Assembly: GCF_900182985.1 (NCBI RefSeq)
Contig: NZ_FXUY01000001.1
Span: 4,092,001-4,156,000, forward strand
Length of the DNA stretch: 64,000 bases
Source of the DNA: Pseudomonas helmanticensis
GTDB lineage: Bacteria > Pseudomonadota > Gammaproteobacteria > Pseudomonadales > Pseudomonadaceae
Direction: 5' to 3'
Part shown: piece by piece, positions 29,078-36,514 of the stretch
Numbering within the stretch: position 1 is the stretch's first letter
Layout of the letters: every line of letters starts with the position of its first letter
Notes under the pieces: model-generated
What the model was told of the DNA's origin: nothing
Database searches by the model: none
Seen by the model: only the letters and a program-made list of their open reading frames with translations
Made by a program: the position numbers and the translations under genes

Positions 29078-30067
29078 ATGGTCAACAACAATCAAAAAGA
29101 CTCATCCTTCCCGCAGTGGCCCGAGGCCGCACAAACCCTCATGGCATTGATGCACGCCCAAGGCGAAGTTGCGCGCTTGAGCGAACGCGAACAGCTGTTC
29201 AGCTCGCTGCTGGTCAGCGTCAATGCCGTACTCTGGGCCTTCAACTGGGAAACCCGGCAAGTGCTGTACGTCAGCCCGGCTTATGAACGGATTTTCGGCC
29301 GTTCTGCCGGCTTGTTGCTGGGCGACTACAACCAGTGGCGCGACAGCATCTACCCCGACGATCTGGAATACGCCGAACGCAGCCTCGCCGAAGTGCTGCA
29401 CAAAGGCGCAGTAGAAGATCGCGAATACCGCATCATCGACGCCGATGGCCAGGTGCGCTGGCTCAGCGACAAGTGCTTCATCAATCGCCAGGACGAACCC
29501 GGGCAACCGGTGATCATCGTCGGCATCGCCGAAGACATCACCGACAAGAAGCAGATGGAAACCGAGCTTCATCGCCTGGCGACCACCGACGTGCTGACGC
29601 AAAGCAGTAACCGCCGGCACTTTTTCGAATGCGCCAACCGCGAGTTCGAAGAGGCGCGCCTGCAAGGTTCGCCCATGGCCTTTCTGCTGCTGGACATCGA
29701 CGACTTCAAAATAATCAACGACACCTACGGCCACCCGGAAGGCGACAACGTGCTGCAGCGGATTGCCGAGTGCGGCCGCGGTTCGTTACGCCGTGGCGAT
29801 CTGTTCGGGCGAATTGGCGGGGAAGAGTTTGCCGCGGTGTTCCCGGGCTGTGCGCCGGACATGGCGATGCAGGTGGCCGAGCGGTTGCAGCAGGAGATTC
29901 AACGGTTGAGTTTCAGCCATGCCGGCCTGACGTTCGGCATCAGCGTCAGCCAGGGCCTGACCAGTCTCACTGAAGAAGACGAAAGCCTCGACAGCCTGTT
30001 CGCCCGCGCGGATGCAGCGATGTACGAAGCCAAGCGCCAGGGCAAGAACCGCATCATCACAGCCTGA
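29078..30067 (+). CDS. PAS-GGDEF diguanylate cyclase
   Basis: 329 aa from the ATG at 29078 (MVNNNQKDSS). The frame is open further upstream to 28940 without a credible start, and the ribosome site is weak. A PAS/PAC sensor covers about residues 40-165 (VLYVSPAYERIFGRSAGLLL, then FINRQDEPG). GGDEF covers about 170-328 with the active GGEEF in GRIGGEEFAAVF. An RxxD inhibitory site (RRGD) is correctly spaced before it. It makes c-di-GMP from GTP and should be product-inhibited. No membrane segment is visible, so it is probably cytoplasmic. The PAS ligand is unknown. Confidence 0.88.
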   Translation: MVNNNQKDSSFPQWPEAAQTLMALMHAQGEVARLSEREQLFSSLLVSVNAVLWAFNWETRQVLYVSPAYERIFGRSAGLLLGDYNQWRDSIYPDDLEYAERSLAEVLHKGAVEDREYRIIDADGQVRWLSDKCFINRQDEPGQPVIIVGIAEDITDKKQMETELHRLATTDVLTQSSNRRHFFECANREFEEARLQGSPMAFLLLDIDDFKIINDTYGHPEGDNVLQRIAECGRGSLRRGDLFGRIGGEEFAAVFPGCAPDMAMQVAERLQQEIQRLSFSHAGLTFGISVSQGLTSLTEEDESLDSLFARADAAMYEAKRQGKNRIITA

Positions 30068-30080
30068 CCCCGAACACAAA

Positions 30081-30164
30081 CCCTGTAGGAGCTGCGGCAC
30101 GCTGCGATCTTTTGATCTTGTTCTAAAGATCAAAAGATCGCAGCGTGCCGCAGCTCCTACAGGG
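30081..30164. repeat. Near-perfect 84-bp palindromic REP pair
   Basis: CCCTGTAGGAGCTGCGGCAC and onward to GATCTT is inverted with about 38-bp arms around a loop of about 8 nt. It lies between the convergent diguanylate cyclase and HDOD genes and is a strong transcript-end hairpin for both. Confidence 0.9.
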
Positions 30165-30178
30165 GGATTGTGCGAATG

Positions 30179-31390
30179 TTATTTGCGCATCCGCATCAGC
30201 TCCGGCAAGCCGATCTTGAGCAACCGCGCCGTGCGGCTCTTCGCCAACTCTTCGATGCCTTCATGCTCGGTCAGATGCGCCATCTGCGCGGCCATGTTCA
30301 TCACCAGCGCCTCGCGCGAATACACCCCGCCGCCGAGCTGGTAGACCGACGCAATCAACTCACGCAGCTCCAGCGGCAGTCGCCAGCGCGTACGCAGCGC
30401 CGAACCGTAGGCTGCACCAAATTGTGCCAGCGCTTCGCCAACCTCCTCCAGCTCATCCAGCTCACCGCCAGCCTGCTGCCATTCCTGCAAACAACGCAGC
30501 AGCGCGAGATCACCCAGACGGTGCAGCATGCCTGCGCAATAGCAGCGCTCCTGATCGAGATCAAGCAGTCGAGCCAGCGTGCGCGCGTATTCAGCGGTGT
30601 GCAGCGACAAGCCCCAATAACGCTCGGCATAGTCGGCCAGACACGGATCACTGAGTTTGGCACTGCGCTTGAGCGCCAGGCCGAGAATCAGGTTCATGCT
30701 CTGCCCGGTGCCCAGTCGATGCAGCGCCTGAGCCAATGTCTGCACCGGCGCACCATGGTGTTGCGCGGCGCTGTTGGCCGCCGCGATCAACACCGCGGTG
30801 ATTTGCGGATCGGTTTTTATCTCATCTTCCAGCAGCTTCAGGTCGAGGCCATTGGGATTCAGGCTGCGCTTCACGGCCACTTGAACGTCGGTCATCAACG
30901 GCGCGCCATCGGCTTGCTCACGGCGACGCTCAAGAAACACCGACAAGGTCATGCCCGGCGCTAGCGCCGGCACTTCGCAGAACACCTCTTCCCCGGCATT
31001 GAGCAGCAAACCCTGCAAACGGGCGGTCAGACTTTCCATGTTCAGCGGTTTGGTCAGATACGCCGTCGGCGCCAACGGAATGGCTTCGCGCACACTGGCG
31101 CTGTCATTGCGACTGCTCATCAGAATGAACGGCAGCGGCGGATTGCGTTTGCGCTGGCGCACGCTGCGCAGCACATTCAAGCCATCGACGCCGGGCAGTT
31201 CCCAATCGACGATGGCCAGGTCATAAGGAATTTCGCTGAGCATCGACAGCGCTTGCTGGCCATCGGCACACAGATCCAGCCGCGCATCGCAGCGCACGTT
31301 CAGCAGCACTTGTTTGAGCAGGTCGCGGGACCACGGATCAGCCTCGGCAATCAGCACTCGCGGTACGGCGGGTAATTCAACGGCAGTCAT
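30179..31390 (-). CDS. Response regulator with HDOD output domain
   Basis: 403 aa from the ATG at 31390 (GGAG upstream). A receiver domain covers about residues 10-130, with phosphoacceptor Asp in LAIVDWELPGVDG and Lys in AYLTKPLN. The HDOD domain covers about 195-395 (LKLLEDEIKTDPQITAVLIA, then YCAGMLHRLGDLALLRCL). HDOD domains look like HD hydrolases but usually lack activity and serve signalling. It has no partner kinase beside it. Its proximity to two c-di-GMP enzymes suggests a surface or biofilm behaviour role, but that is inference. Confidence 0.88.
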   Translation of the reverse strand: MTAVELPAVPRVLIAEADPWSRDLLKQVLLNVRCDARLDLCADGQQALSMLSEIPYDLAIVDWELPGVDGLNVLRSVRQRKRNPPLPFILMSSRNDSASVREAIPLAPTAYLTKPLNMESLTARLQGLLLNAGEEVFCEVPALAPGMTLSVFLERRREQADGAPLMTDVQVAVKRSLNPNGLDLKLLEDEIKTDPQITAVLIAAANSAAQHHGAPVQTLAQALHRLGTGQSMNLILGLALKRSAKLSDPCLADYAERYWGLSLHTAEYARTLARLLDLDQERCYCAGMLHRLGDLALLRCLQEWQQAGGELDELEEVGEALAQFGAAYGSALRTRWRLPLELRELIASVYQLGGGVYSREALVMNMAAQMAHLTEHEGIEELAKSRTARLLKIGLPELMRMRK

Positions 31391-31477
31391 GCGCGCTCTC
31401 CCTTGCAATCCCTGAACCTTAGCCAATGCTGGCCTTTCGATACAGCGCTAAAGCGCCCGATGTGTTTCAAGGGGCGT

Positions 31478-31504
31478 AAAAAAACCCGCCGAAGCGGGTT
31501 TTTT
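31478..31504 (-). terminator. Rho-independent terminator downstream of gabT
   Basis: Stem AACCCGC / GCGGGTT with a GAA-type loop and A/T tracts on both sides (AAAAAACCCGCC...GGGTTTTTT). It lies 24 bp after the gabT stop on the minus strand and could also work on the plus strand. Confidence 0.9.
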
Positions 31505-31527
31505 GTCGATCAGGTCACACTGGGTGA

Positions 31528-32805
31528 TCAGAGCTCGGAGAAGCACTCTTCGATGATCGCCAGGCCTTTGTCCAGTTGCTCGTCCGGCGAGGTCAGCGGT
31601 ACGAGGACGCGCAGAACGTTGCCGTAGGTGCCGCAGGACAGCAGGATCAGACCTTTGTCGCGGGCCTTGGCCACAACCGATGCCACTGCTGCAGCGTTCG
31701 GCTTGTGGCTGTCGCCGTTTTCGAACAGCTCGACCGCGATCATCGCGCCCAGGGCACGGACTTCACCGATCACCGGGTACTTGGCCTGAATGGCCTTCAA
31801 GCCAGTGACCAGACGCTCGCCGACTGCCTTGCAACGATCCAGCAGGTTTTCTTCTTCGAACACTTCCATCACTGCCAGAGCAGCGGCGCAAGCGATCGGG
31901 CTACCGGCGTAAGTGCCACCGAGGCCGCCCGGAGCAATGGCGTCCATGTATTCGGCCTTGCCGCAAACACCGGCCAGCGGGAAGCCGCCAGCGATGGATT
32001 TGGCGAAGGTGGTCAGGTCGGCAGCAACGCCCATCTGTTCCATGGCGAAGAACGTACCGGTACGGCCAGCGCCTGTTTGTACTTCGTCAGCGATCAGCAA
32101 AATGCCGTGCTGGTCGCACAGCGCGCGCAGACGCTTCATGAATTCCTTCGGCGCGACGTAGAAACCACCTTCACCCTGTACAGGCTCGATGATGATCGCG
32201 GCGATGTCTTTCGGCTCGGCGTCGTTCTTGAAGATGCGTTCGATGGAAGCGATCGAGTCGTCGATGCTTACACCGTGCAGCTCATTCGGGTACAGCGCGC
32301 GGAAGATGCCGCCTGGCATCAGGCCCATGCCGGCCGAGTACGGCACGACTTTACCGGTCAGGCCCAGGGTCATCATGGTGCGACCGTGGTAGGCGCCGGT
32401 GAAGGCGATCACGCCAGCGCGGCCAGTGGCGGCACGGGCGATTTTCACGGCGTTTTCTACCGCTTCGGAACCGGTGGTGACCAGCAGGGTTTTCTTGGCG
32501 AAATCACCCGGGATCTTCGCGTTGATCTTTTCGCACACTTCTACGTACGGCTCGTAAGCCAGCACCTGGAAGCAAGTGTGGGTCAGCTTGTTCAGCTGTT
32601 CGGTCACGGCGGCGATGATTTTCGGGTGCACGTGGCCGGTGTTCAGTACAGCGATACCGCCGGCGAAGTCGATGAACTCACGACCTTCAACGTCAGTCAC
32701 GGTAGCGTTTTTTGCCGACTCAGCGAAGATCGGGTGAATCTGGCCAACACCACGTGGAACAGCTGCGGTACGACGGGCCATCAGTTCAGCGTTAGTCTTG
32801 CTCAT
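31528..32805 (-). CDS. gabT: 4-aminobutyrate (5-aminovalerate) aminotransferase GabT/DavT
   Basis: 425 aa from the ATG at 32805, with GAGGA 5 nt upstream. Class-III PLP aminotransferase. It has VTTGSEAVENAVKIARAATG and the cofactor aspartate region LLIADEVQTGAGRTGTFFAM. The PLP lysine is in TFAKSIAGGFPLAGV. It transfers the amino group of GABA or 5-aminovalerate to 2-oxoglutarate, giving the semialdehyde that the upstream gabD product oxidises. In P. putida the corresponding pair davDT degrades lysine via 5-aminovalerate, so either substrate fits. Confidence 0.95.
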   Translation of the reverse strand: MSKTNAELMARRTAAVPRGVGQIHPIFAESAKNATVTDVEGREFIDFAGGIAVLNTGHVHPKIIAAVTEQLNKLTHTCFQVLAYEPYVEVCEKINAKIPGDFAKKTLLVTTGSEAVENAVKIARAATGRAGVIAFTGAYHGRTMMTLGLTGKVVPYSAGMGLMPGGIFRALYPNELHGVSIDDSIASIERIFKNDAEPKDIAAIIIEPVQGEGGFYVAPKEFMKRLRALCDQHGILLIADEVQTGAGRTGTFFAMEQMGVAADLTTFAKSIAGGFPLAGVCGKAEYMDAIAPGGLGGTYAGSPIACAAALAVMEVFEEENLLDRCKAVGERLVTGLKAIQAKYPVIGEVRALGAMIAVELFENGDSHKPNAAAVASVVAKARDKGLILLSCGTYGNVLRVLVPLTSPDEQLDKGLAIIEECFSEL

Positions 32806-32934
32806 TACAGTCCTCATTCGCCGCTCATCGGGCGGCGTGGTTCAAGGATTAAGCGGGAGGAAGCGACGGCGGCAGCATGCGATGATCGACTGCCACGGCG
32901 TTCCCGGCCGCAGAGAAAATTCCGGTTTGAAACG

Positions 32935-32968
32935 ACGCAAAGGGACAGCGCTCTCGTGCCCTTTGCGT
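32935..32968 (-). promoter_or_regulatory. Intercistronic stem-loop between gabD and gabT
   Basis: ACGCAAAGGG and its perfect inverse CCCTTTGCGT around a 14-nt loop, 22 bp after the gabD stop, without a clear T tract. It may stabilise the gabD message or reduce read-through into gabT. Confidence 0.55.
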
Positions 32969-32990
32969 TTGCAGCGATCCTTGTCCGGGC

Positions 32991-34433
32991 TTAGATGCCC
33001 AGGCAGAGGTATTTGATTTCCAGGTAATCTTCGATGCCGTACTTGGAGCCTTCACGGCCCAGGCCCGAGGCCTTGATGCCGCCGAACGGCGCGACTTCGT
33101 TGGAGATCAGCCCGGTGTTGACGCCAACCATGCCGTACTCCAGTGCTTCAGCGACACGGAACACACGACCGAGGTCGCGAGCATAGAAGTACGAAGCCAG
33201 ACCGAATTCGGTGTCGTTGGACATCGCGATCACTTCGGCTTCGTCTTTGAAGCGGAACAGCGGCGCCAGCGGACCGAAGGTTTCTTCCTTGGCCACTGCA
33301 GCATTTTTCGGCACGTTGGTGAGGATGGTCGGTTCGAAGAAGTTGCCTTCCATCGCCTTGCCACCGGCCAGCACGGTCGCGCCTTTGGCCACAGCGTCAG
33401 CAATGTGCTCTTTGACCTTGGCCACGGCTTTTTCGTCGATCAGCGGGCCAGTGGTGGTGCCGTCTTCCAGACCGTTGCCGATCTTCAGTTTGGCCACAGC
33501 CACTTTCAGCTTCTCGGCGAACGCGTCGTAGACCGAATCCTGAATGTACAGACGGTTGGCGCAGACGCAGGTCTGGCCGTTGTTGCGGTATTTGGAAATG
33601 ATTGCGCCTTCGACGGCCTTATCCAGGTCCGCGTCGTCGAACACGATGAACGGCGCGTTACCGCCCAGTTCCAGCGAGACTTTCTTGATGTCCTTGGCGC
33701 ATTCAGCCATCAGCTGGCGGCCAATTTCGGTCGAACCGGTGAAGGACAGTTTGCGCACGATCGGGTTGCTGGTCAGCTCGCTGCCGATGTCGCCGGCGCT
33801 GCCGGACACCACGCTGAACACGCCCGCAGGAATGCCCGCGCGCTGAGCCAGTTCGGCCAGGGCGAAAGCGGAGAATGGCGTTTGCGAAGCAGGCTTGAGG
33901 ACCATGGTGCAACCGGCGGCCAGTGCCGGGCCGGCTTTACGGGTGATCATCGCGGCCGGGAAGTTCCACGGGGTGATCGCTGCGGTCACACCGATTGGCT
34001 GCTTGATCACGATCAGGCGCTTGTCGGGCTGGTGACCTGGAATCACGTCACCGTAGATGCGCTTGGCTTCTTCGGCGAACCACTCGATGAACGAAGCGGC
34101 GTAAACGATTTCGCCCTTGGCTTCGGCCAGCGGCTTGCCCTGTTCGAGAGTCATCAGGCGCGCGAGGTCGTCCTGGTTCTCGATCATCAGTTCGAACCAG
34201 CGACGCAACTTGCCGGCACGCTCTTTGGCGGTCAGTGCACGCCAGGCCGGCAGCGCTTTGTCAGCGGCTTCGATGGCACGGCGGGTTTCGGCGGCGCCCA
34301 TTTTTGGCACGGTACCGAGGATTTCACCGGTGGCCGGGTTGTTGACCTTGATCGTCTGACCGTTGTCCGCATCGACCCAAGCGCCATCAATGAAGGCTTG
34401 CTGGCGGAACAACTGGGTATCTTTAAGCTGCAT
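32991..34433 (-). CDS. gabD: Succinate-semialdehyde (glutarate-semialdehyde) dehydrogenase GabD/DavD
   Basis: 480 aa from the ATG at 34433, preceded by AAGGA; the longer open frame has no support. NAD(P)-dependent aldehyde dehydrogenase. It has ITPWNFPAAMITRK, the cofactor-site FTGSTEIGRQLM, the general base Glu in VSLELGGNAPFIV, and the catalytic Cys in NNGQTCVCANR. It oxidises succinate or glutarate semialdehyde to the dicarboxylate. It is followed 185 bp later by gabT. Confidence 0.95.
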   Translation of the reverse strand: MQLKDTQLFRQQAFIDGAWVDADNGQTIKVNNPATGEILGTVPKMGAAETRRAIEAADKALPAWRALTAKERAGKLRRWFELMIENQDDLARLMTLEQGKPLAEAKGEIVYAASFIEWFAEEAKRIYGDVIPGHQPDKRLIVIKQPIGVTAAITPWNFPAAMITRKAGPALAAGCTMVLKPASQTPFSAFALAELAQRAGIPAGVFSVVSGSAGDIGSELTSNPIVRKLSFTGSTEIGRQLMAECAKDIKKVSLELGGNAPFIVFDDADLDKAVEGAIISKYRNNGQTCVCANRLYIQDSVYDAFAEKLKVAVAKLKIGNGLEDGTTTGPLIDEKAVAKVKEHIADAVAKGATVLAGGKAMEGNFFEPTILTNVPKNAAVAKEETFGPLAPLFRFKDEAEVIAMSNDTEFGLASYFYARDLGRVFRVAEALEYGMVGVNTGLISNEVAPFGGIKASGLGREGSKYGIEDYLEIKYLCLGI

Positions 34434-34588
34434 GTCGGCTTTCCTTAACAGCACCGCGGCCTGCGCGGAGCAAATTATGATTGTAGAAAGGCGCCTCGCA
34501 AGGCTGCCGTCAGGGAAATCAGTGACCGGGTGTGGCGCATAAACAGTGGACGATTCGAACCACCAGCGCTTCAACACCCAGCAAAGAG

Positions 34589-34606
34589 CGTTTGAAATCT
34601 CAAACG
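34589..34606. promoter_or_regulatory. Perfect dyad CGTTTGA-AATC-TCAAACG upstream of gabD
   Basis: 18 bp, perfect 7-bp arms, 156 bp upstream of the gabD start. The gap 34434-34874 has no convincing gene; it holds this dyad, AT-rich stretches and the upstream region of the tRNA. The dyad is a possible operator. Confidence 0.35.
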
Positions 34607-34874
34607 GATCGTAGGATCAAAGGGGGTAAAGGACAATAGGTCGTTCGAAAAAAAGAACAAAAACGCCGCGTTTGTGGAAATTTTCAGATCAACGAGCAAA
34701 AAGCCCTCGCGGCAACAGAACCATAGATCAGTCCCGCGAAAGCGCCAAGCGAGGGTTTTGCAGGACGTTACAGCTTTCAGGAATGCAGCGATTTCAACCG
34801 ACACGCGTACTGACAATCCGCGCCGAAACCCAGCATGGACGCCCCGAGCCGACCTAGGTATGATGTCGCCCGCT

Positions 34875-34951
34875 GCACCAGTAGCTCAGCTGGATAGAGT
34901 ACTGCCCTCCGAAGGCAGGGGTCGTGGGTTCGAATCCCGCCTGGTGCACCA
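34875..34951 (+). tRNA. tRNA-Arg (anticodon CCG)
   Basis: 77 nt. The acceptor stem GCACCAG pairs with CTGGTGC, followed by discriminator A and encoded CCA. The D arm is AGCTCAGCTGGATAGAGT. The anticodon stem CTGCC/GGCAG holds the loop CTCCGAA with anticodon CCG at 34909-34911. The T arm is GTGGGTTCGAATCCC. It reads CGG codons. Confidence 0.97.
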
Positions 34952-34965
34952 TTGATTTAAACGAG

Positions 34966-34999
34966 AAAGCCCCGGACTGTGATGGTCCGGGGCTTTTTT
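34966..34999 (+). terminator. Rho-independent terminator after tRNA-Arg
   Basis: Stem AAGCCCCGGAC / GTCCGGGGCTT around TGTGATG, then a run of T. It begins 15 nt after the tRNA 3' end. Confidence 0.92.
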
Positions 35000-35028
35000 G
35001 TGGGCGATGAACAGACTGCGCAACGACG

Positions 35029-35235
35029 CTACTCCGTCGTCCAGTCAAACTCATCGTAATCATCGTCGTCCTCTTCTTCCTCAATCTCCTCAAAAACCTC
35101 GTCTTCATCAACGACATCTTCTTCCGGCTGATTCAGCAGAAACTCCTTGCGTGCTTCAGTAATCGCGCGCCGTATCTCTTCGCCCTTCTCGGGGCAATTG
35201 AGGAGTTGGGCGATGCGGTCAATTTTCGATGCCAC
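35029..35235 (-). CDS. Small protein with a highly acidic C-terminal tail
   Basis: 68 aa from the GTG at 35235, which has GGAGG 5 nt upstream. An in-frame ATG at 35319 would give 96 aa but lacks a ribosome site and overlaps the next gene. The first half is a helical, charged segment ([20 protein letters not shown]). The second half is almost entirely Asp/Glu ([15 protein letters not shown] near residues 51-65). Function unknown. The tail resembles nucleic-acid mimics or chaperone-type acidic tails only in composition. Confidence 0.75.
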   Translation of the reverse strand: MASKIDRIAQLLNCPEKGEEIRRAITEARKEFLLNQPEEDVVDEDEVFEEIEEEEDDDDYDEFDWTTE

Positions 35236-35315
35236 GTTGTCCTCCAGTGGATTGGCAATGCCCCGATATTGCGCGCTTTTGCGGGGCAATGCCAAATGGC
35301 GGGAGGAGACGCCGG

Positions 35316-35906
35316 TCATTTTTTCTGCAACTGTTCGAGTCGGGCGTCGAGATCGGCGTCCGGATAGCGTTTGTGCAGGTTGTTGAACAGGCTGTCGGCC
35401 GCTTGTGACTGGCCGGATTCGCGCAGGCGCAGAACTTCACGCAGTTGTGCATCGAGACCATTGACCGGGGCGGCAGCGCGTTTGCCGAGTTTGGCTTCAT
35501 CGGCGCTGATCGCCTGACTTTGCATTGGCGCAGCCATTTCCGCCATTGGCGCGGGAGCGGGCATGCCGCCAGCGGGGGCGCTCAATGCCTCGGGCGCCTG
35601 TTTGCGGGCCAGTGGCGCTGCCGGTTTGGCTGCCGGAGCGAAGTCGAATTGTGGTTGCGGCTCAGGCGCGCGCTGCACCAGCGACAACATCAGGGCGACG
35701 CCGACGAGACTGGCGAACGCAACTTGCCAGCGCGGTTTGCGGCAGGCGTCGAGCCAGCGTTGCCACAGGCTTGGCTTCGGCGCCGGGATCTCGCGGCGGG
35801 CAGCATTGAGAATGAATGCATCGAGGTGCGCTGGCGGTTCAGCGTTGTGCTGTTCGCGCACATGTTTTATCACCGAGTCATCGGGTGTCTGGCGGGCGTC
35901 AGTCAT
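35316..35906 (-). CDS. Single-span membrane protein, putative anti-sigma factor
   Basis: 196 aa. A cytoplasmic N-terminus (VIKHVREQHNAEPPAHLDAF) is followed by one membrane span at about residues 58-76 (WQVAFASLVGVALMLSLVQ). A Pro/Ala-rich linker (about 80-140) and a C-terminal charged helical region (LDAQLREVLRLRESGQSQAA) come next. It overlaps the ECF sigma gene by 4 bp, which is the usual place for an anti-sigma factor. No zinc-binding HxxxCxxC motif is seen, so anti-sigma function is inferred from position and topology. Confidence 0.75.
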   Translation of the reverse strand: MTDARQTPDDSVIKHVREQHNAEPPAHLDAFILNAARREIPAPKPSLWQRWLDACRKPRWQVAFASLVGVALMLSLVQRAPEPQPQFDFAPAAKPAAPLARKQAPEALSAPAGGMPAPAPMAEMAAPMQSQAISADEAKLGKRAAAPVNGLDAQLREVLRLRESGQSQAADSLFNNLHKRYPDADLDARLEQLQKK

Positions 35907-36514
35907 GTCAGTACCTCCTCGGCCAGCAGCCGACGCAGTTTTTGCTGGGCGTAGCGCAAGCGGCTTTTCACGGTTTCCAGCGGTGTTTCGGTGAGGCTGG
36001 CGATTTGCGCCAGGTCGAGGTCGCCGTGGGCACGCAGCAGGAACACTTCGCGCTGGTCGGCGGGCAGGGTTTGCAGGGCGCTTTCCAGGCGCTGGCTGTC
36101 GCGGCTAAGGCTGAGCAGTTGTTCGGGATCGTTCGTGTCATCGCTGACGGCGTGCGCCTGTTCGTCAAAGCTGTCGTGCAGCGGTTGCCGAGCGCCGTGT
36201 TTGCGCCAGTGATCGATCAGACGATTGCGTGCAATCTGGAACAACCATGTACGAAAGGTCGCCCGGCCCTGTGGCTGACTGGTGCTGCGGATCAGGCTCA
36301 GCCAAGTGTCCTGAAACACTTCGTCGGCCAACTCCGGTTTGCCACTCAAACCGAGCAGAAACCGATACAGGCCCTGGCGGTGGCGCGCGTACAAGATCTC
36401 GAACGCCGCGCCGTCGCCCTCGCGATAACGCGCCAGCAGCGCTTCATCGCTGCTGGCGGTTGAGCTGTCTGCCGAAGCAAACAGCTGGCTGATGAACCCC
36501 TTCAGACGACTCAC
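35903..36514 (-). CDS. ECF-type RNA polymerase sigma factor
   Basis: 203 aa from the GTG at 36514, directly after the stop of the VWA gene. Sigma region 2 covers about residues 30-100 (GAAFEILYARHRQGLYRFLL, ADEVFQDTWLSL, TWLFQIARNRLID). Region 4 covers about 140-195 (LPADQREVFLLRAHGDLDLA, then ETPLETVKSRLRYAQQKLRR). It directs polymerase to a dedicated promoter set when released by its partner. It is sandwiched between a VWA lipoprotein and a putative anti-sigma gene. Confidence 0.93.
   Translation of the reverse strand: MSRLKGFISQLFASADSSTASSDEALLARYREGDGAAFEILYARHRQGLYRFLLGLSGKPELADEVFQDTWLSLIRSTSQPQGRATFRTWLFQIARNRLIDHWRKHGARQPLHDSFDEQAHAVSDDTNDPEQLLSLSRDSQRLESALQTLPADQREVFLLRAHGDLDLAQIASLTETPLETVKSRLRYAQQKLRRLLAEEVLT

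Noticed and set aside
34571..34816. 81-aa open frame upstream of gabD
   Set aside because: No ribosome site, low-complexity Phe/Leu-rich translation, lies across a likely control region.
34875..34951. tRNA-Arg as an integration site for a mobile element
   Set aside because: No integrase gene and no direct repeat of the tRNA 3' end was seen within the window.
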